From an uncultured bacterium (GTDB taxonomy: Bacteria; Planctomycetota; GCA-002687715): a stretch of 64,000 nucleotides of DNA. The position numbers and the translations under genes are program-made. The stretch covers positions 62,001-126,000 of the forward strand of contig CADEGH010000009.1 in NCBI GenBank assembly GCA_902826835.1. Direction: 5' to 3'. This document shows, piece after piece, positions 1 to 7,573 of this stretch (positions within the stretch are counted from its first letter, which is position 1; each line of letters opens with the position of its first letter). The notes under the pieces were generated by a model that made no database searches, had not been told where the DNA came from, and worked only from the letters and a program-made list of their open reading frames with translations.

Positions 1-1073
1 CCCTCGGGAGTGAAATGCCAGAAGTCGTAATAGGTCTTGGTCGAGCGCTCGAGGTGCGGCATGAGGTCGAGGCGGGGTACCCCGAGCTCGTCCGCGACCT
101 TCGCGGCGCGCGCGTTCATCGCCGCCATGAGCTCGGCAATCGTCTCGAAGCGGTAGTAGTCCGTGACCTGAGTGACGTAGGGGTCGCCAATACCACCGCC
201 CCAAAAGAGGGCCTCTTCTTCGGGCGTCCAAGGCGGATTCATCCACGGCTGGTGAACGATGAGCGTGCGGATCTTCGCTCCCTTGAGGCGCCAGAGGAGC
301 TTCCGGAAGTAACGCTCGAAGCGATCGAGCATGACCGTCGGGTTGGGCACTGTTTCGTGCACGACCTGGGCCGCAGCCCGCATGCGCCGGGCCTCGCCCA
401 GCTTCTTTCCGGCCTTGGCTTTGACTTCGACCGGATGTCGCAAGCGCCGATTCCAACGCTGCGCCAACGCCCGCAAGGCGAGCTTCCGAGGGTGCCAACC
501 GACCGGAATCGTGGGGCCCTCGTTGAACACGTGGGTGAGCGGGGGTGGCCGATCCTCGAGCACGGCCGGGGTGGCGAATTTCAGCCACTGCACGACGTCG
601 GTGGCCCCCACCATGATGATGGCGAGATCGAGTCTCGGATAACGCGGCAGGATCTTCTCGAAGACGAGATCGAGGTACTCGGCCCCGAACAGGCTGCGTC
701 CGATGTTGCCCAGGTGCAGGCTGGGCGCCCCAAGGCGCGAGAGACTGGCGGGTTCGCTCAGTCTCTGGGCTACGACTGCCGCCCACTGCGTGTCTTGGTC
801 GAGGAAGTAACACTCCGCGGCACTTCCCCCGGCCACCAACACCCGCCAGGTCTCGGGATTCTCGGGCGGAGTGGGCCCGCGTTCCCCATCGCGGTTGATT
901 TCGAGGCGAATGCGAGGCTCGAGCGTCGGCAGCGTCTCGAGATCGGTTTCGAGCAGAATGCGCGTTCCGGGAGCCCAGACGTACGAGGCGCCGCGACGAA
1001 TGATCATCCGAGCGATCAGTTCGGCCGCCGCGAAGAGGGCTAGCGCGCCGAGTGCAATCCAAAGCCCAATCAT
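1..1073 (-). CDS. SGNH/GDSL-hydrolase-like protein, C-terminus cut by window edge
   Basis: Reading the minus strand from an ATG at 1073 gives at least 357 uninterrupted codons that run off the left edge. The protein starts with a hydrophobic segment (about residues 2-20), a probable membrane anchor or signal. An SGNH-like pattern follows: VAGGSAAE with Ser84 (block I), LGNIG with Gly122-Asn123 (block II), MVGATD at 154-159 where the family usually has GxND (block III), and DFWHFTPEG at the visible end, which fits the catalytic Asp-x-x-His block. Known members are esterases or polysaccharide O-acyl modifying enzymes. The ATG overlaps the flippase stop (ATGA), so the two are translationally coupled, which suggests a role in modifying the exported glycan. 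The family call is fairly secure; the substrate is unknown. Confidence 0.75.
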   Translation of the reverse strand, partial: MIGLWIALGALALFAAAELIARMIIRRGASYVWAPGTRILLETDLETLPTLEPRIRLEINRDGERGPTPPENPETWRVLVAGGSAAECYFLDQDTQWAAVVAQRLSEPASLSRLGAPSLHLGNIGRSLFGAEYLDLVFEKILPRYPRLDLAIIMVGATDVVQWLKFATPAVLEDRPPPLTHVFNEGPTIPVGWHPRKLALRALAQRWNRRLRHPVEVKAKAGKKLGEARRMRAAAQVVHETVPNPTVMLDRFERYFRKLLWRLKGAKIRTLIVHQPWMNPPWTPEEEALFWGGGIGDPYVTQVTDYYRFETIAELMAAMNARAAKVADELGVPRLDLMPHLERSTKTYYDFWHFTPE

Positions 1074-2605
1074 GAGGAGGCTCCCGAAGGGGGAGGAGTG
1101 CGCGCGAGACGCGCTTTGACGCGAGCGTAGAGATCGACATGCGGATCCCCACGGTGAACGAAGAGGACCCACACCGCGACAAAAACACCGACCGTGAGGA
1201 CTCCGGAGAGCAGCAACTTCCAAAACCCTTCGACTTCCAGCCAGCGCCACAGGACGTAGACCAATCCCGCGACCGGAATGAGACCGATCGCCGGCTTCAG
1301 GTAGACGTAGCGGAGCCAGTGGAGGAACGGCACTTCGAGCTCTCGACAAGCGATCATCGCGATGGCCGCGGCGAAGAGGACAATCGGAACGGCGGTGCCC
1401 AGAGCGACCCCGTCCAAACCCAGGCGATCCACCAACAAAAGCGAGAGCGCGACACACAGCACTCCCATCCCGAAGAGTGACAAAGAGGCGAGCTTGGTCT
1501 TGCCGAGGCCGAGCAGCGTCGGCAGCGCCACGCCGCGAACGGGGAGAAAGAGGATGAATCCCAGGCAGTTGATCCTGAGGACTTGGCCGGCCGCGTCGGC
1601 ATCGAATTCGGGCTTGCCGATCCACCAACGGATGAACGCCGGTCCGAAGGCGAAGAGCCACACACAGACCATCAGGCTGAGTCCGAGGGCGATCCTGGAC
1701 CACTTGAGGAAGACATCCTTCAGGCCGTGAATCTGATTCAGGGCTTTCATCCGGACCGCCATTGGCATGACGACCTGCCCGATGCCAATGATCATCTCGG
1801 TCAAGTACAACATGAACTGGTTGCCGTTGCTGTAGATCGTGCTCGGGCCTTCGCCAGGCATTCGGCTTCCGACAATGACGGTTCCGACCTGGAAAGCGAG
1901 GCGATTGCCGAGTTGGAGGATCAGCACAAAAATGCTGAACCCGATCATTTTCCTCACGAGGCCACGGTCGAACCCCGCGAACCCGAACCGAACCTCCGGG
2001 TAGCGACGTTTGGCCAAGACGAACGCTACGGCGCCCTCGGCGACGAGATGCACGAGGTGGACGACGGCGAGGAGGATCAGCGACGCCTTGGTGCTCACCA
2101 CGGCGATCGAGAGACCCAGTCGGAACACCATTCCGCCGATCATGCAGAGGTTGGAAAGCCCGAAGTCCTGGCGAGCCACCATCAGCCCGTACGGCACTTG
2201 GAGGACAAAGCCCAACGCGACGTGGAGGATCATCAAACCGAATGCGATGTAGCTCTCGGTTCGGAGTTCGGGCTTCAGTTCGAACGAGTGGACAAACGCC
2301 CAAAAGAACACGAGTCCGAGCGCACCAGCCGCGAGGCCGAGCCGAACGTAGAGCCCGATGGTCGTGGCAAGCGCTCGATTCAGGCCCGGGAGGTCTTTCT
2401 TCGCGACGTGCTCGGCAAAGTGTTTGACCGAAGTCATGGGAACGCCGAGTGCGAGCAGCGAGAGGAATTGCAACCACGAGTGGATCTGCAGCCACGCGTC
2501 GTTGGCCGCGAATCCTAGGCGCTTCACGAGAAAGGGGGTGAGCACGAAGGCCACCACGATGCTCGTGAACATCCGAGCCCAATTCGAACCGATGCTCTTC
2601 AGCAT
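1070..2605 (-). CDS. Oligosaccharide flippase (Wzx/MATE-like, MOP superfamily) membrane protein
   Basis: The gene encodes about 511 residues with around 12 to 14 hydrophobic helices along the whole chain, starting MLKSIGSNWARMF. N-terminal Lys/Arg residues followed by a helix with the pattern TPFLVKRLG are typical of the oligosaccharide/polysaccharide flippases that move lipid-linked glycan repeat units across the cytoplasmic membrane. The start at 2605 is preferred over an ATG 48 bases upstream because GGAGG lies 10 bases before it. The gene overlaps the downstream SGNH-like gene by four bases. No glycosyltransferases are visible on this side of the window, so the glycan cannot be named. Confidence 0.85.
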   Translation of the reverse strand: MLKSIGSNWARMFTSIVVAFVLTPFLVKRLGFAANDAWLQIHSWLQFLSLLALGVPMTSVKHFAEHVAKKDLPGLNRALATTIGLYVRLGLAAGALGLVFFWAFVHSFELKPELRTESYIAFGLMILHVALGFVLQVPYGLMVARQDFGLSNLCMIGGMVFRLGLSIAVVSTKASLILLAVVHLVHLVAEGAVAFVLAKRRYPEVRFGFAGFDRGLVRKMIGFSIFVLILQLGNRLAFQVGTVIVGSRMPGEGPSTIYSNGNQFMLYLTEMIIGIGQVVMPMAVRMKALNQIHGLKDVFLKWSRIALGLSLMVCVWLFAFGPAFIRWWIGKPEFDADAAGQVLRINCLGFILFLPVRGVALPTLLGLGKTKLASLSLFGMGVLCVALSLLLVDRLGLDGVALGTAVPIVLFAAAIAMIACRELEVPFLHWLRYVYLKPAIGLIPVAGLVYVLWRWLEVEGFWKLLLSGVLTVGVFVAVWVLFVHRGDPHVDLYARVKARLARTPPPSGASS

Positions 2606-2859
2606 CTCTGGCGCACCTCCGAGGGTGAAGACGTCTCCGAGGCGCGATCCCAAAAGCGCCGAGCTGGACTCCCCTTTCGGTTCGCGCGCGCTCGGCGCTC
2701 AAGCCGGAGGAGAGCCTCGGAGGGTGCGTTCACTCTGCGCATTTTTTCCGAAGATTCCTTGACGAATTGAGGCGCGAGCGACAAAGTTTGCGCCATCAAG
2801 GTTGGGGTGGGTCCGCGAGCACGGTGCTTTCGGTTCCGCTCTCTCGGAGATTCTCATCC

Positions 2860-3165
2860 ATGGCTCGTAGAACCACTCACCGAAGCTCGGCCGGCAAGAA
2901 GCTCTATGCCGTTCGCGCCGCCGACGGCAGCTTCAAAGACATCCAGACTTTCCAGCGCGCTCACGCGGCCGACCTGCGCCAGACCAGCGCGGAAGAGGCT
3001 GCCCCCGAAGCTGCCGCCCCCAAGAAAGCCGCGAAGAAGCGCGGCAAGAAGAAGGCCGCCAAGAAGGCGGCCAAGAAGGTCATGAAGAAGGCCGGCCGCA
3101 AGGCAGGCAAGAAGGCCGCCAAAAAGGCTGGCAAAAAGACTGCCCGCCGCACGAAGAAGGCCTGA
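2860..3165 (+). CDS. Histone H1-like Lys/Ala-rich DNA-binding protein
   Basis: This is a 101-residue protein. The first ~45 residues (MARRTTHRSSAGKKLYAVR...) form a small mixed domain. From about residue 50 the chain is almost only Ala, Lys, Arg and Gly in AAKK/KKAGRK-type repeats, like the C-terminal tail of eukaryotic H1 and bacterial H1-like proteins. It probably coats or compacts the nucleoid by binding DNA backbone through its positive charge. The ATG at 2860 has GGAGA at a normal distance; an in-frame ATG 93 bases upstream would add an Arg-rich leader without similarity. A strong hairpin follows the stop. The gene is monocistronic and divergent from the flippase. Confidence 0.85.
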   Translation: MARRTTHRSSAGKKLYAVRAADGSFKDIQTFQRAHAADLRQTSAEEAAPEAAAPKKAAKKRGKKKAAKKAAKKVMKKAGRKAGKKAAKKAGKKTARRTKKA

Positions 3166-3478
3166 TTTCCGCCTGACTATGCGCTTCTGAGGGCGCCCAA
3201 TGCCGTCCACGCCGGCAATGGGCGCCCTCGGTCATTCAGCGCCTGAATCCCGCTCGAGCCTCCGATTGGCGCGTCTGTCCCATTGCGCCACCCGGGCAGT
3301 CGGCCAACCCCCGGGTGCATTCACTCTGATGGGAGCTGACTTGACCCCCAATGTCTCTTGGGAGGGCCCACAATTGGGGGAGAAGTCTCTTTCCGGAATC
3401 TGCGTGCGCCCCTGGCCGCGACGCCATTTCCCACCGGCCTACTGCACCCGCGGATCGCGCGCGAGTACACTCCGCGCC
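3166..3478. other. Intergenic region between histone-like and YCII lipoprotein genes
   Basis: About 310 bases without a convincing gene. It contains the hairpin at 3189-3229. The rest presumably carries the promoter of the following lipoprotein gene, but no clear promoter elements can be read. Confidence 0.5.
3189..3229 (+). terminator. Strong GC-rich hairpin after the histone-like gene
   Basis: An 11-bp perfect stem (GAGGGCGCCCA at 3189-3199 with its complement at 3219-3229) continues, after one mismatch, into a 5-bp inner stem (TGCCG/CGGCA). It starts 23 bases after the stop codon. There is no T-run afterwards, so it may end transcription poorly by the classic mechanism or act mainly to protect the 3' end. 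Confidence 0.55.
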
Positions 3479-4186
3479 ATGCGAAGCCTGCACACCGTGT
3501 GGATTGGGATGCTCATCGTCAGTTTGGGAGCCTGCGGATCCTCACTCGATCCGGCGGCCCAACCCGAGTACACCTTGGTGCTTCTGAAGACCGGCGCGAT
3601 GAGTGGCCAGCTCTCGAAGGAAGCCAACACGGTGGCTTTTCAGGGACACTTCGCGAACATGAGTCGGCTCGCGGAGGCTCGCCAACTCCTGGTCGCCGGA
3701 CCCTTCGGGGAAAAACGCAGCGACCCCGCCCTGCGAGGCATCTTTGTCCTCGATACTGCCGATCCCCTGGAAGCGCAGTCATGGGCGGAGACCGACCCTA
3801 CGACCCAGGCGGGGATCTTTCAGCTTGAGTACCACCGAATTCGCACCGGGGCGCCCTTGCGCGACGCGCTGGAACGAGCGCTCGCGAAGGAGGCGAAGGC
3901 CAAGGCCGAGGGCATACCAACGAAGCCCGGCGATGGCGCCCGTCCGTACGTCGTGATGGTGGCGGACGAGGCCGAGGCGGCGCATCGGACCCTCACGCCC
4001 CTGCTCGGATCGGGAGGCGTCTTTCTCCTGGCGGAGGTGGACGGTCGCCGAACCCTGGCCCTCTTGGACGCCCAAAATGTCGCGGAAGCAGAGTCGCGCT
4101 TCGGGCCAATCCTCTCGAAGATGGGACCCAACCGCCTCTACGACTGGTTCGCCACCGACGAGCTCGCGAAGCTCTCGGGGCAATGA
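3479..4186 (+). CDS. Lipoprotein with YCII-like domain(s)
   Basis: The protein has 235 residues. A short signal peptide ends in a lipobox (SLGAC, Cys19), so it should be lipid-anchored. Residues ~28-120 resemble the YCII family: a beta strand (YTLVLLKTG), a helix with FQGHFANMSRLAEA, then LLVAGPFG and a C-terminal strand. A second, more degenerate copy seems to occupy ~150-230 (PYVVMVADEAEAA ... LAEVDGRRTLALLD). YCII proteins are small ferredoxin-fold proteins of mostly unknown function; a secreted tandem version is unusual. The start at 3479 places the signal peptide at the N-terminus, although the frame is open further upstream. Function unknown. Confidence 0.7.
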   Translation: MRSLHTVWIGMLIVSLGACGSSLDPAAQPEYTLVLLKTGAMSGQLSKEANTVAFQGHFANMSRLAEARQLLVAGPFGEKRSDPALRGIFVLDTADPLEAQSWAETDPTTQAGIFQLEYHRIRTGAPLRDALERALAKEAKAKAEGIPTKPGDGARPYVVMVADEAEAAHRTLTPLLGSGGVFLLAEVDGRRTLALLDAQNVAEAESRFGPILSKMGPNRLYDWFATDELAKLSGQ

Positions 4187-4262
4187 GGGCGGGATGCCCG
4201 AAAGTTAGGTCTGACCGTAGAAAAAGTGGGAGTGTTCGGAAAAGCCGAGCGTAGAATCGGGC

Positions 4263-5162
4263 ATGAGCTGGCTCAATTACCACCATCTGCTCTACTTCTG
4301 GATGGTCGCCAAGGAGGGGGGAATTGCTCCCGCTTCGAAGAAACTCCATCTGGCGGTGCCCACGATCAGCGGCCAAATCAAAGAACTGGAGCGGGCCCTG
4401 GGCGAGAAGCTGTTCCTTCGTCAGGGTCGGGGCCTCGTTCTGACGGAAGTCGGCAAGACAGCCTTCAAGTACGCCGAGGACATCTTCTCCCTCGGGCGAG
4501 AGCTAGTCGACACGATCAAGGGCCGAAGCAGCGGCGGAGCTCAGCATCTTGCGGTCGGAATCAGCGACGCCGTGCCCAAGATGGTGGCCTGTCGTCTGCT
4601 GATGCCCGCCCACCGGGCGGTGCCGGATCTGCGATTGAGTGCGATCGAGGATCGGCACGAGCGACTCTTGTCCTCGCTTTCCATGCACGAGCTCGACGTC
4701 GTCATTTCCGACGGGCCCGTCGGTCCCGGCGCCCGCGTGAAGGCGTTCTCGCATCTCCTAGGGGAGTGTGGAGTCACGTGGTTCGCGGTGGGCAAGAAGC
4801 TGACAGCCCTGAAGGACGGCTTTCCTCGCACGCTGAACGGAGCGCCAATCCTCTTGCCTTCGACCGAAAGCGCGCTGCGGCGCTCCATCGACTCGTGGTT
4901 CGAGCGAGAGAACATTCGCCCTCGCGTGGTGGCCGAGTTCGATGACAGCGCGCTCCTGAAGGTCTACGGCGAAGGAGGGTTCGGGGCGTTTCCGGCCCCG
5001 AGCGTGATTGAAAAGACGATCTCCGTGCAATTCGGGGCCGAGATCATCGGCCGCACCCCGGAGGTCGTCGAACGCTTCTACGCCATATCGGGAGAGCGGC
5101 GGATCAAACATCCGGCGGTGGTTGCGATCTGCGACAGCGCCCGCACCGACCTCTTTGGCTGA
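4263..5162 (+). CDS. nhaR: LysR-family transcriptional regulator, NhaR type
   Basis: The 299-residue protein begins MSWLNYHHLLYFWMVAKEGG, nearly the signature N-terminus of NhaR, the LysR-type activator that responds to Na+ and regulates the nhaA antiporter and other genes in enterobacteria. The winged HTH covers residues 1-60 (ASKKLHLAVPTISGQIKELERALGEKLFLR). The rest is the LysR effector-binding domain; the C-terminal AIC is typical of NhaR proteins. No antiporter gene is next to it, so the regulated target is unknown. It lies 19 bases upstream of the pterin synthase homologue and may share a transcript with it. Confidence 0.85.
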   Translation: MSWLNYHHLLYFWMVAKEGGIAPASKKLHLAVPTISGQIKELERALGEKLFLRQGRGLVLTEVGKTAFKYAEDIFSLGRELVDTIKGRSSGGAQHLAVGISDAVPKMVACRLLMPAHRAVPDLRLSAIEDRHERLLSSLSMHELDVVISDGPVGPGARVKAFSHLLGECGVTWFAVGKKLTALKDGFPRTLNGAPILLPSTESALRRSIDSWFERENIRPRVVAEFDDSALLKVYGEGGFGAFPAPSVIEKTISVQFGAEIIGRTPEVVERFYAISGERRIKHPAVVAICDSARTDLFG

Positions 5163-5181
5163 TGGTGGAGGGAAACGGCTC

Positions 5182-5628
5182 GTGATCCAGCAGATCCGAC
5201 GGACCTACCGATTCTGTTCCTCCCATCACCTGGCCCGCGCCGAGTGGAGCGAAGCTGAGAATCTGCGGGTCTTTGGACCAGCCGCCCACCCGAGCGGCCA
5301 TGGCCACAACTATCGTCTCACCCTGCTGGTCGAGGGGGGACGCGACCCCTTGACGGAGAGACTCGTGGACCTCGACGCCCTCGATCGCCTCGTCAATACG
5401 GAAATCCTCGAACCCTTCGACCACCGCAACCTGAACGTCGACGTTCCATCTCTTCGAGGAAAAGTGCCCACCGCGGAGCTCCTGGCCGCGGAGATCTACC
5501 GGAGATTGGCCGGAAAACTGCCGAATGGTCGCCTCGTCCAGGTCGAACTCCGGCAGGACGAATTCTTCACCGCAATTTGTGGGGAAGCACACGACCATCC
5601 CGGACGTTCGTATAGAGGGACGAGCTGA
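5182..5628 (+). CDS. 6-pyruvoyl tetrahydropterin synthase / QueD-family protein lacking the catalytic cysteine
   Basis: The protein has 148 residues from a GTG at 5182, with GGAGG 10 bases upstream. T-fold features are present: zinc-ligand candidates His15/16 and the HGHNY motif (His40, His42), the FDHRNLN block with the catalytic-triad His, and the conserved Glu of VELRQDEF. In QueD and PTPS enzymes a catalytic Cys precedes HGH; in the eukaryotic-type spacing (FGKCNNPNGHGH) it lies six residues before the first His. Here that position is Ala34 (FGPAAHPSGHGH). The enzyme may act on dihydroneopterin triphosphate but perhaps through a different chemistry, as in PTPS variants with Glu instead of Cys. 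No other queuosine or folate genes are nearby. Confidence 0.85.
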   Translation: MIQQIRRTYRFCSSHHLARAEWSEAENLRVFGPAAHPSGHGHNYRLTLLVEGGRDPLTERLVDLDALDRLVNTEILEPFDHRNLNVDVPSLRGKVPTAELLAAEIYRRLAGKLPNGRLVQVELRQDEFFTAICGEAHDHPGRSYRGTS

Positions 5629-5693
5629 CGGTCCTCTCAACCCGGCTTCGGAAAAAACGAGATCATTTCTCAACCCGAGGCTGATCTCCGACG

Positions 5694-5828
5694 ATGGTAG
5701 AGCTGAGAGATCCCGAAGCGGGACAAAACTTCATGGAACGCATCTTTGAGACTCTTCAGCGCCTGTGGCGCGGACTTGTGAAACGGCCTCAACCGGCCGT
5801 CGTACCGGTCCGGGTCTACCGACGCTGA
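5694..5828 (+). CDS. Possible 44-residue protein
   Basis: A short open frame encodes 44 residues (MVELRDPEAGQNFMERIFETL then QRLWRGLVKRP and VRVYRR). It contains a plausible amphipathic helix and a basic end. The Shine-Dalgarno support is weak: GAGG lies 13 bases before the ATG. Its main support is a good intrinsic terminator 25 bases downstream, showing that a transcript probably ends here. That transcript could instead be the extended mRNA of the pterin synthase homologue. Function unknown. Confidence 0.35.
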   Translation: MVELRDPEAGQNFMERIFETLQRLWRGLVKRPQPAVVPVRVYRR

Positions 5829-5853
5829 ACACCGAACACTCCAGGGAACGAGT

Positions 5854-5897
5854 GACGCCCGCAGGATCAGGAAAGGTCTTGCGGGCGTCCCCTTTTT
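5854..5897 (+). terminator. Intrinsic terminator
   Basis: A perfect 10-bp stem (GACGCCCGCA at 5854-5863 and complement at 5880-5889) is followed by CCC and five T residues (5893-5897). This is the best rho-independent terminator in the window and closes the plus-strand unit that includes the regulator and pterin synthase homologue. Confidence 0.8.
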
Positions 5898-6184
5898 GAG
5901 CGACCTCGAATGGTCGCCCGACAAAGTGCCCGCCGGGGCGGAGGGTGCGACGATGGGATCGGAGCGCGATAGTCGGACAGCCGCGCGGCGTACACCCCCC
6001 TGGTCATCGCCGCGCTCATCGCACGTCCCCGCCCCGGCGGGTGACCGACTTAAGCGCACCCCGTACCAACCCGAAGAAATTCTCGGGTCCGCGCCTAAGT
6101 CGCTCCCCGGGTAGGGTTTCCGCACATTCGAGCGGAACTGCTCTCCTGTTCAATCGGACCGAGGGTGCGCGGGCGCTCCCCGCT
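5898..6184. other. Intergenic region with a nested inverted repeat
   Basis: Between the terminator and the stop of the minus-strand M16-like gene no gene is convincing. It holds a 12-base inverted repeat with one mismatch (CGACTTAAGCGC at 6046-6057 and GCGCCTAAGTCG at 6091-6102). Between the arms lies a smaller inverted repeat (CCCGA at 6070-6074, TCGGG at 6083-6087). No T-run follows on either strand. It could be a processed 3' structure of the minus-strand gene, a small structured RNA, or a protein-binding site. Confidence 0.5.
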
Positions 6185-7405
6185 TCAGCGATTGGTCCAG
6201 GTCAAGAATCGATGGTTCGATGGCTCCAACCAACTCCGCATCTGGTCGCGGATGGCTTGAGCAGTCGGCGGCTCATCGGGAAGGGGCGGGGCTCCGAGCG
6301 TGATCGCGAAGTCGATCAGCGATTGGAGTCGATTCTCGAGGGAGGCATCGCCAATGGCCACGGATTCCAGTTGCGGACCCGAGCGCGGTCGAGCCCCCCA
6401 CCGCTCAAGCCGACGAACCTCCGGCTCGGCGGCGGCCCGCATCACCTTGAGAAACTCCACCGGCCAATCGGAGACCGGGGTCTCCGCGGGCGGGGACTTC
6501 CAGCTCAGGGTCGCCAGCGAAGCGGTCGTTCCGCCCGTCTCCCAGTGAGCCTCGGGAACTCGAATGATCGGCGACCGACTACGAAAACGGCGGAGCAGAA
6601 GCTCCGCCGCCTCGCGGTGGACGGGATCGTCCCGGAGAACTCGAAACGCCATGCCGATCCGCGCCCGGCTCCGCTCTCCCTCGATCACGGACGGTGGAGT
6701 GTCGGCCAAGGGAAGGTCGGGCAGCGGATTGCGACCCGTCACCTTGCGCCAGGCCAGCCCAGTCGTGGCGGCGCGAACCTCCTCTGGGGTGTGATCGCCG
6801 TCGACGAGGATTGAAATTCGGTCCGAGGAGACGTGGAGACTCCACCAACGGGTGATCGTGGGTCCGGTCAATCCTCCCGCGGTGGTGAGACCCAGATCCG
6901 CCTTGGAGACGCGATGCGCCTCCGGTCCGAACAGGCGTTCGGCGAGGCGGTTGCGGAAGAGGGCCTCCTCGAGCCTCTCCACTTGGGCCCGTTCATCCAG
7001 GATCCGCGGGATCTCCGTCGCCAGCCGAGCCTCGTCGACGACCCCCGCCGCCAGCAATTCGAGAAACGCGCGTACTCGCCGAAGGGCGTCCGCCTTCCCG
7101 ACTGCGCAGTGAAAGTAGACCAGGTCGGTCATGGTCTCGGCGTTGTTGTGCCGGAGCTCCGTCATGCGGACCAACGGCCGATCTAGTCCAGGGAGAGTTT
7201 GGGTGCAGGCCAAATGCTCGAATGCGTGCGCCGTACCTGCCGGAAACCCCGCCTGGGAACCGAACCCGGACCGCACCGCGATCACCATCGCCGTGATCGG
7301 TGCCCCGGCCCGGGTGCAGACGGAAACCTCCGGTTCTCGCGACGATGTCAGATCTTGGGAAAGCGCGCATCCGACCAAGATCAGGGCTGCCAAGCAGGTG
7401 CGCAT
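6185..7405 (-). CDS. M16-family (pitrilysin-like) metallopeptidase, exported
   Basis: The protein has 406 residues from the ATG at 7405 (MRTCLAALILVGCALSQ), which gives a short export signal. LVGC could be a lipobox, though Cys13 is early. The M16 zinc motif HxxEH is present as HAFEH (His60, Glu63, His64), followed by an acidic helix region (EIPRILDERAQVE) that can supply the third ligand. The second half looks like the non-catalytic M16 C-domain. Known single-chain M16 proteins usually act as two-domain units or with a partner, and no partner subunit is adjacent. The frame is open 195 bases further upstream, but that extension has no signal-like character. It is divergent from the ferritin/DUF362 operon. 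Confidence 0.75.
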   Translation of the reverse strand: MRTCLAALILVGCALSQDLTSSREPEVSVCTRAGAPITAMVIAVRSGFGSQAGFPAGTAHAFEHLACTQTLPGLDRPLVRMTELRHNNAETMTDLVYFHCAVGKADALRRVRAFLELLAAGVVDEARLATEIPRILDERAQVERLEEALFRNRLAERLFGPEAHRVSKADLGLTTAGGLTGPTITRWWSLHVSSDRISILVDGDHTPEEVRAATTGLAWRKVTGRNPLPDLPLADTPPSVIEGERSRARIGMAFRVLRDDPVHREAAELLLRRFRSRSPIIRVPEAHWETGGTTASLATLSWKSPPAETPVSDWPVEFLKVMRAAAEPEVRRLERWGARPRSGPQLESVAIGDASLENRLQSLIDFAITLGAPPLPDEPPTAQAIRDQMRSWLEPSNHRFLTWTNR

Positions 7406-7573
7406 GACCGCGAGTCTATCCAGGGGCTGGTCAGACGATCGGGGCTCCGGGCCAGAACACCAATTAGTGATTCTATCCGGAGAAACCACCGCACTCGGGG
7501 CCGCAGGCGCCATCCTCCGAGGCCCCGATCGGGGGGGCTGGTCGAAACACTGTTCAGAGCGCGATTCGGGATC

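Noticed and set aside
15..1043. 342-codon open frame on the plus strand
   Set aside because: It is antisense to the SGNH-like gene, whose minus-strand frame has recognisable motifs and a coupled start.
2759..2787. TTGACG at 2759-2764 as -35 box for the histone-like gene
   Set aside because: No acceptable -10 box at 16-18 bases (CAAAGT).
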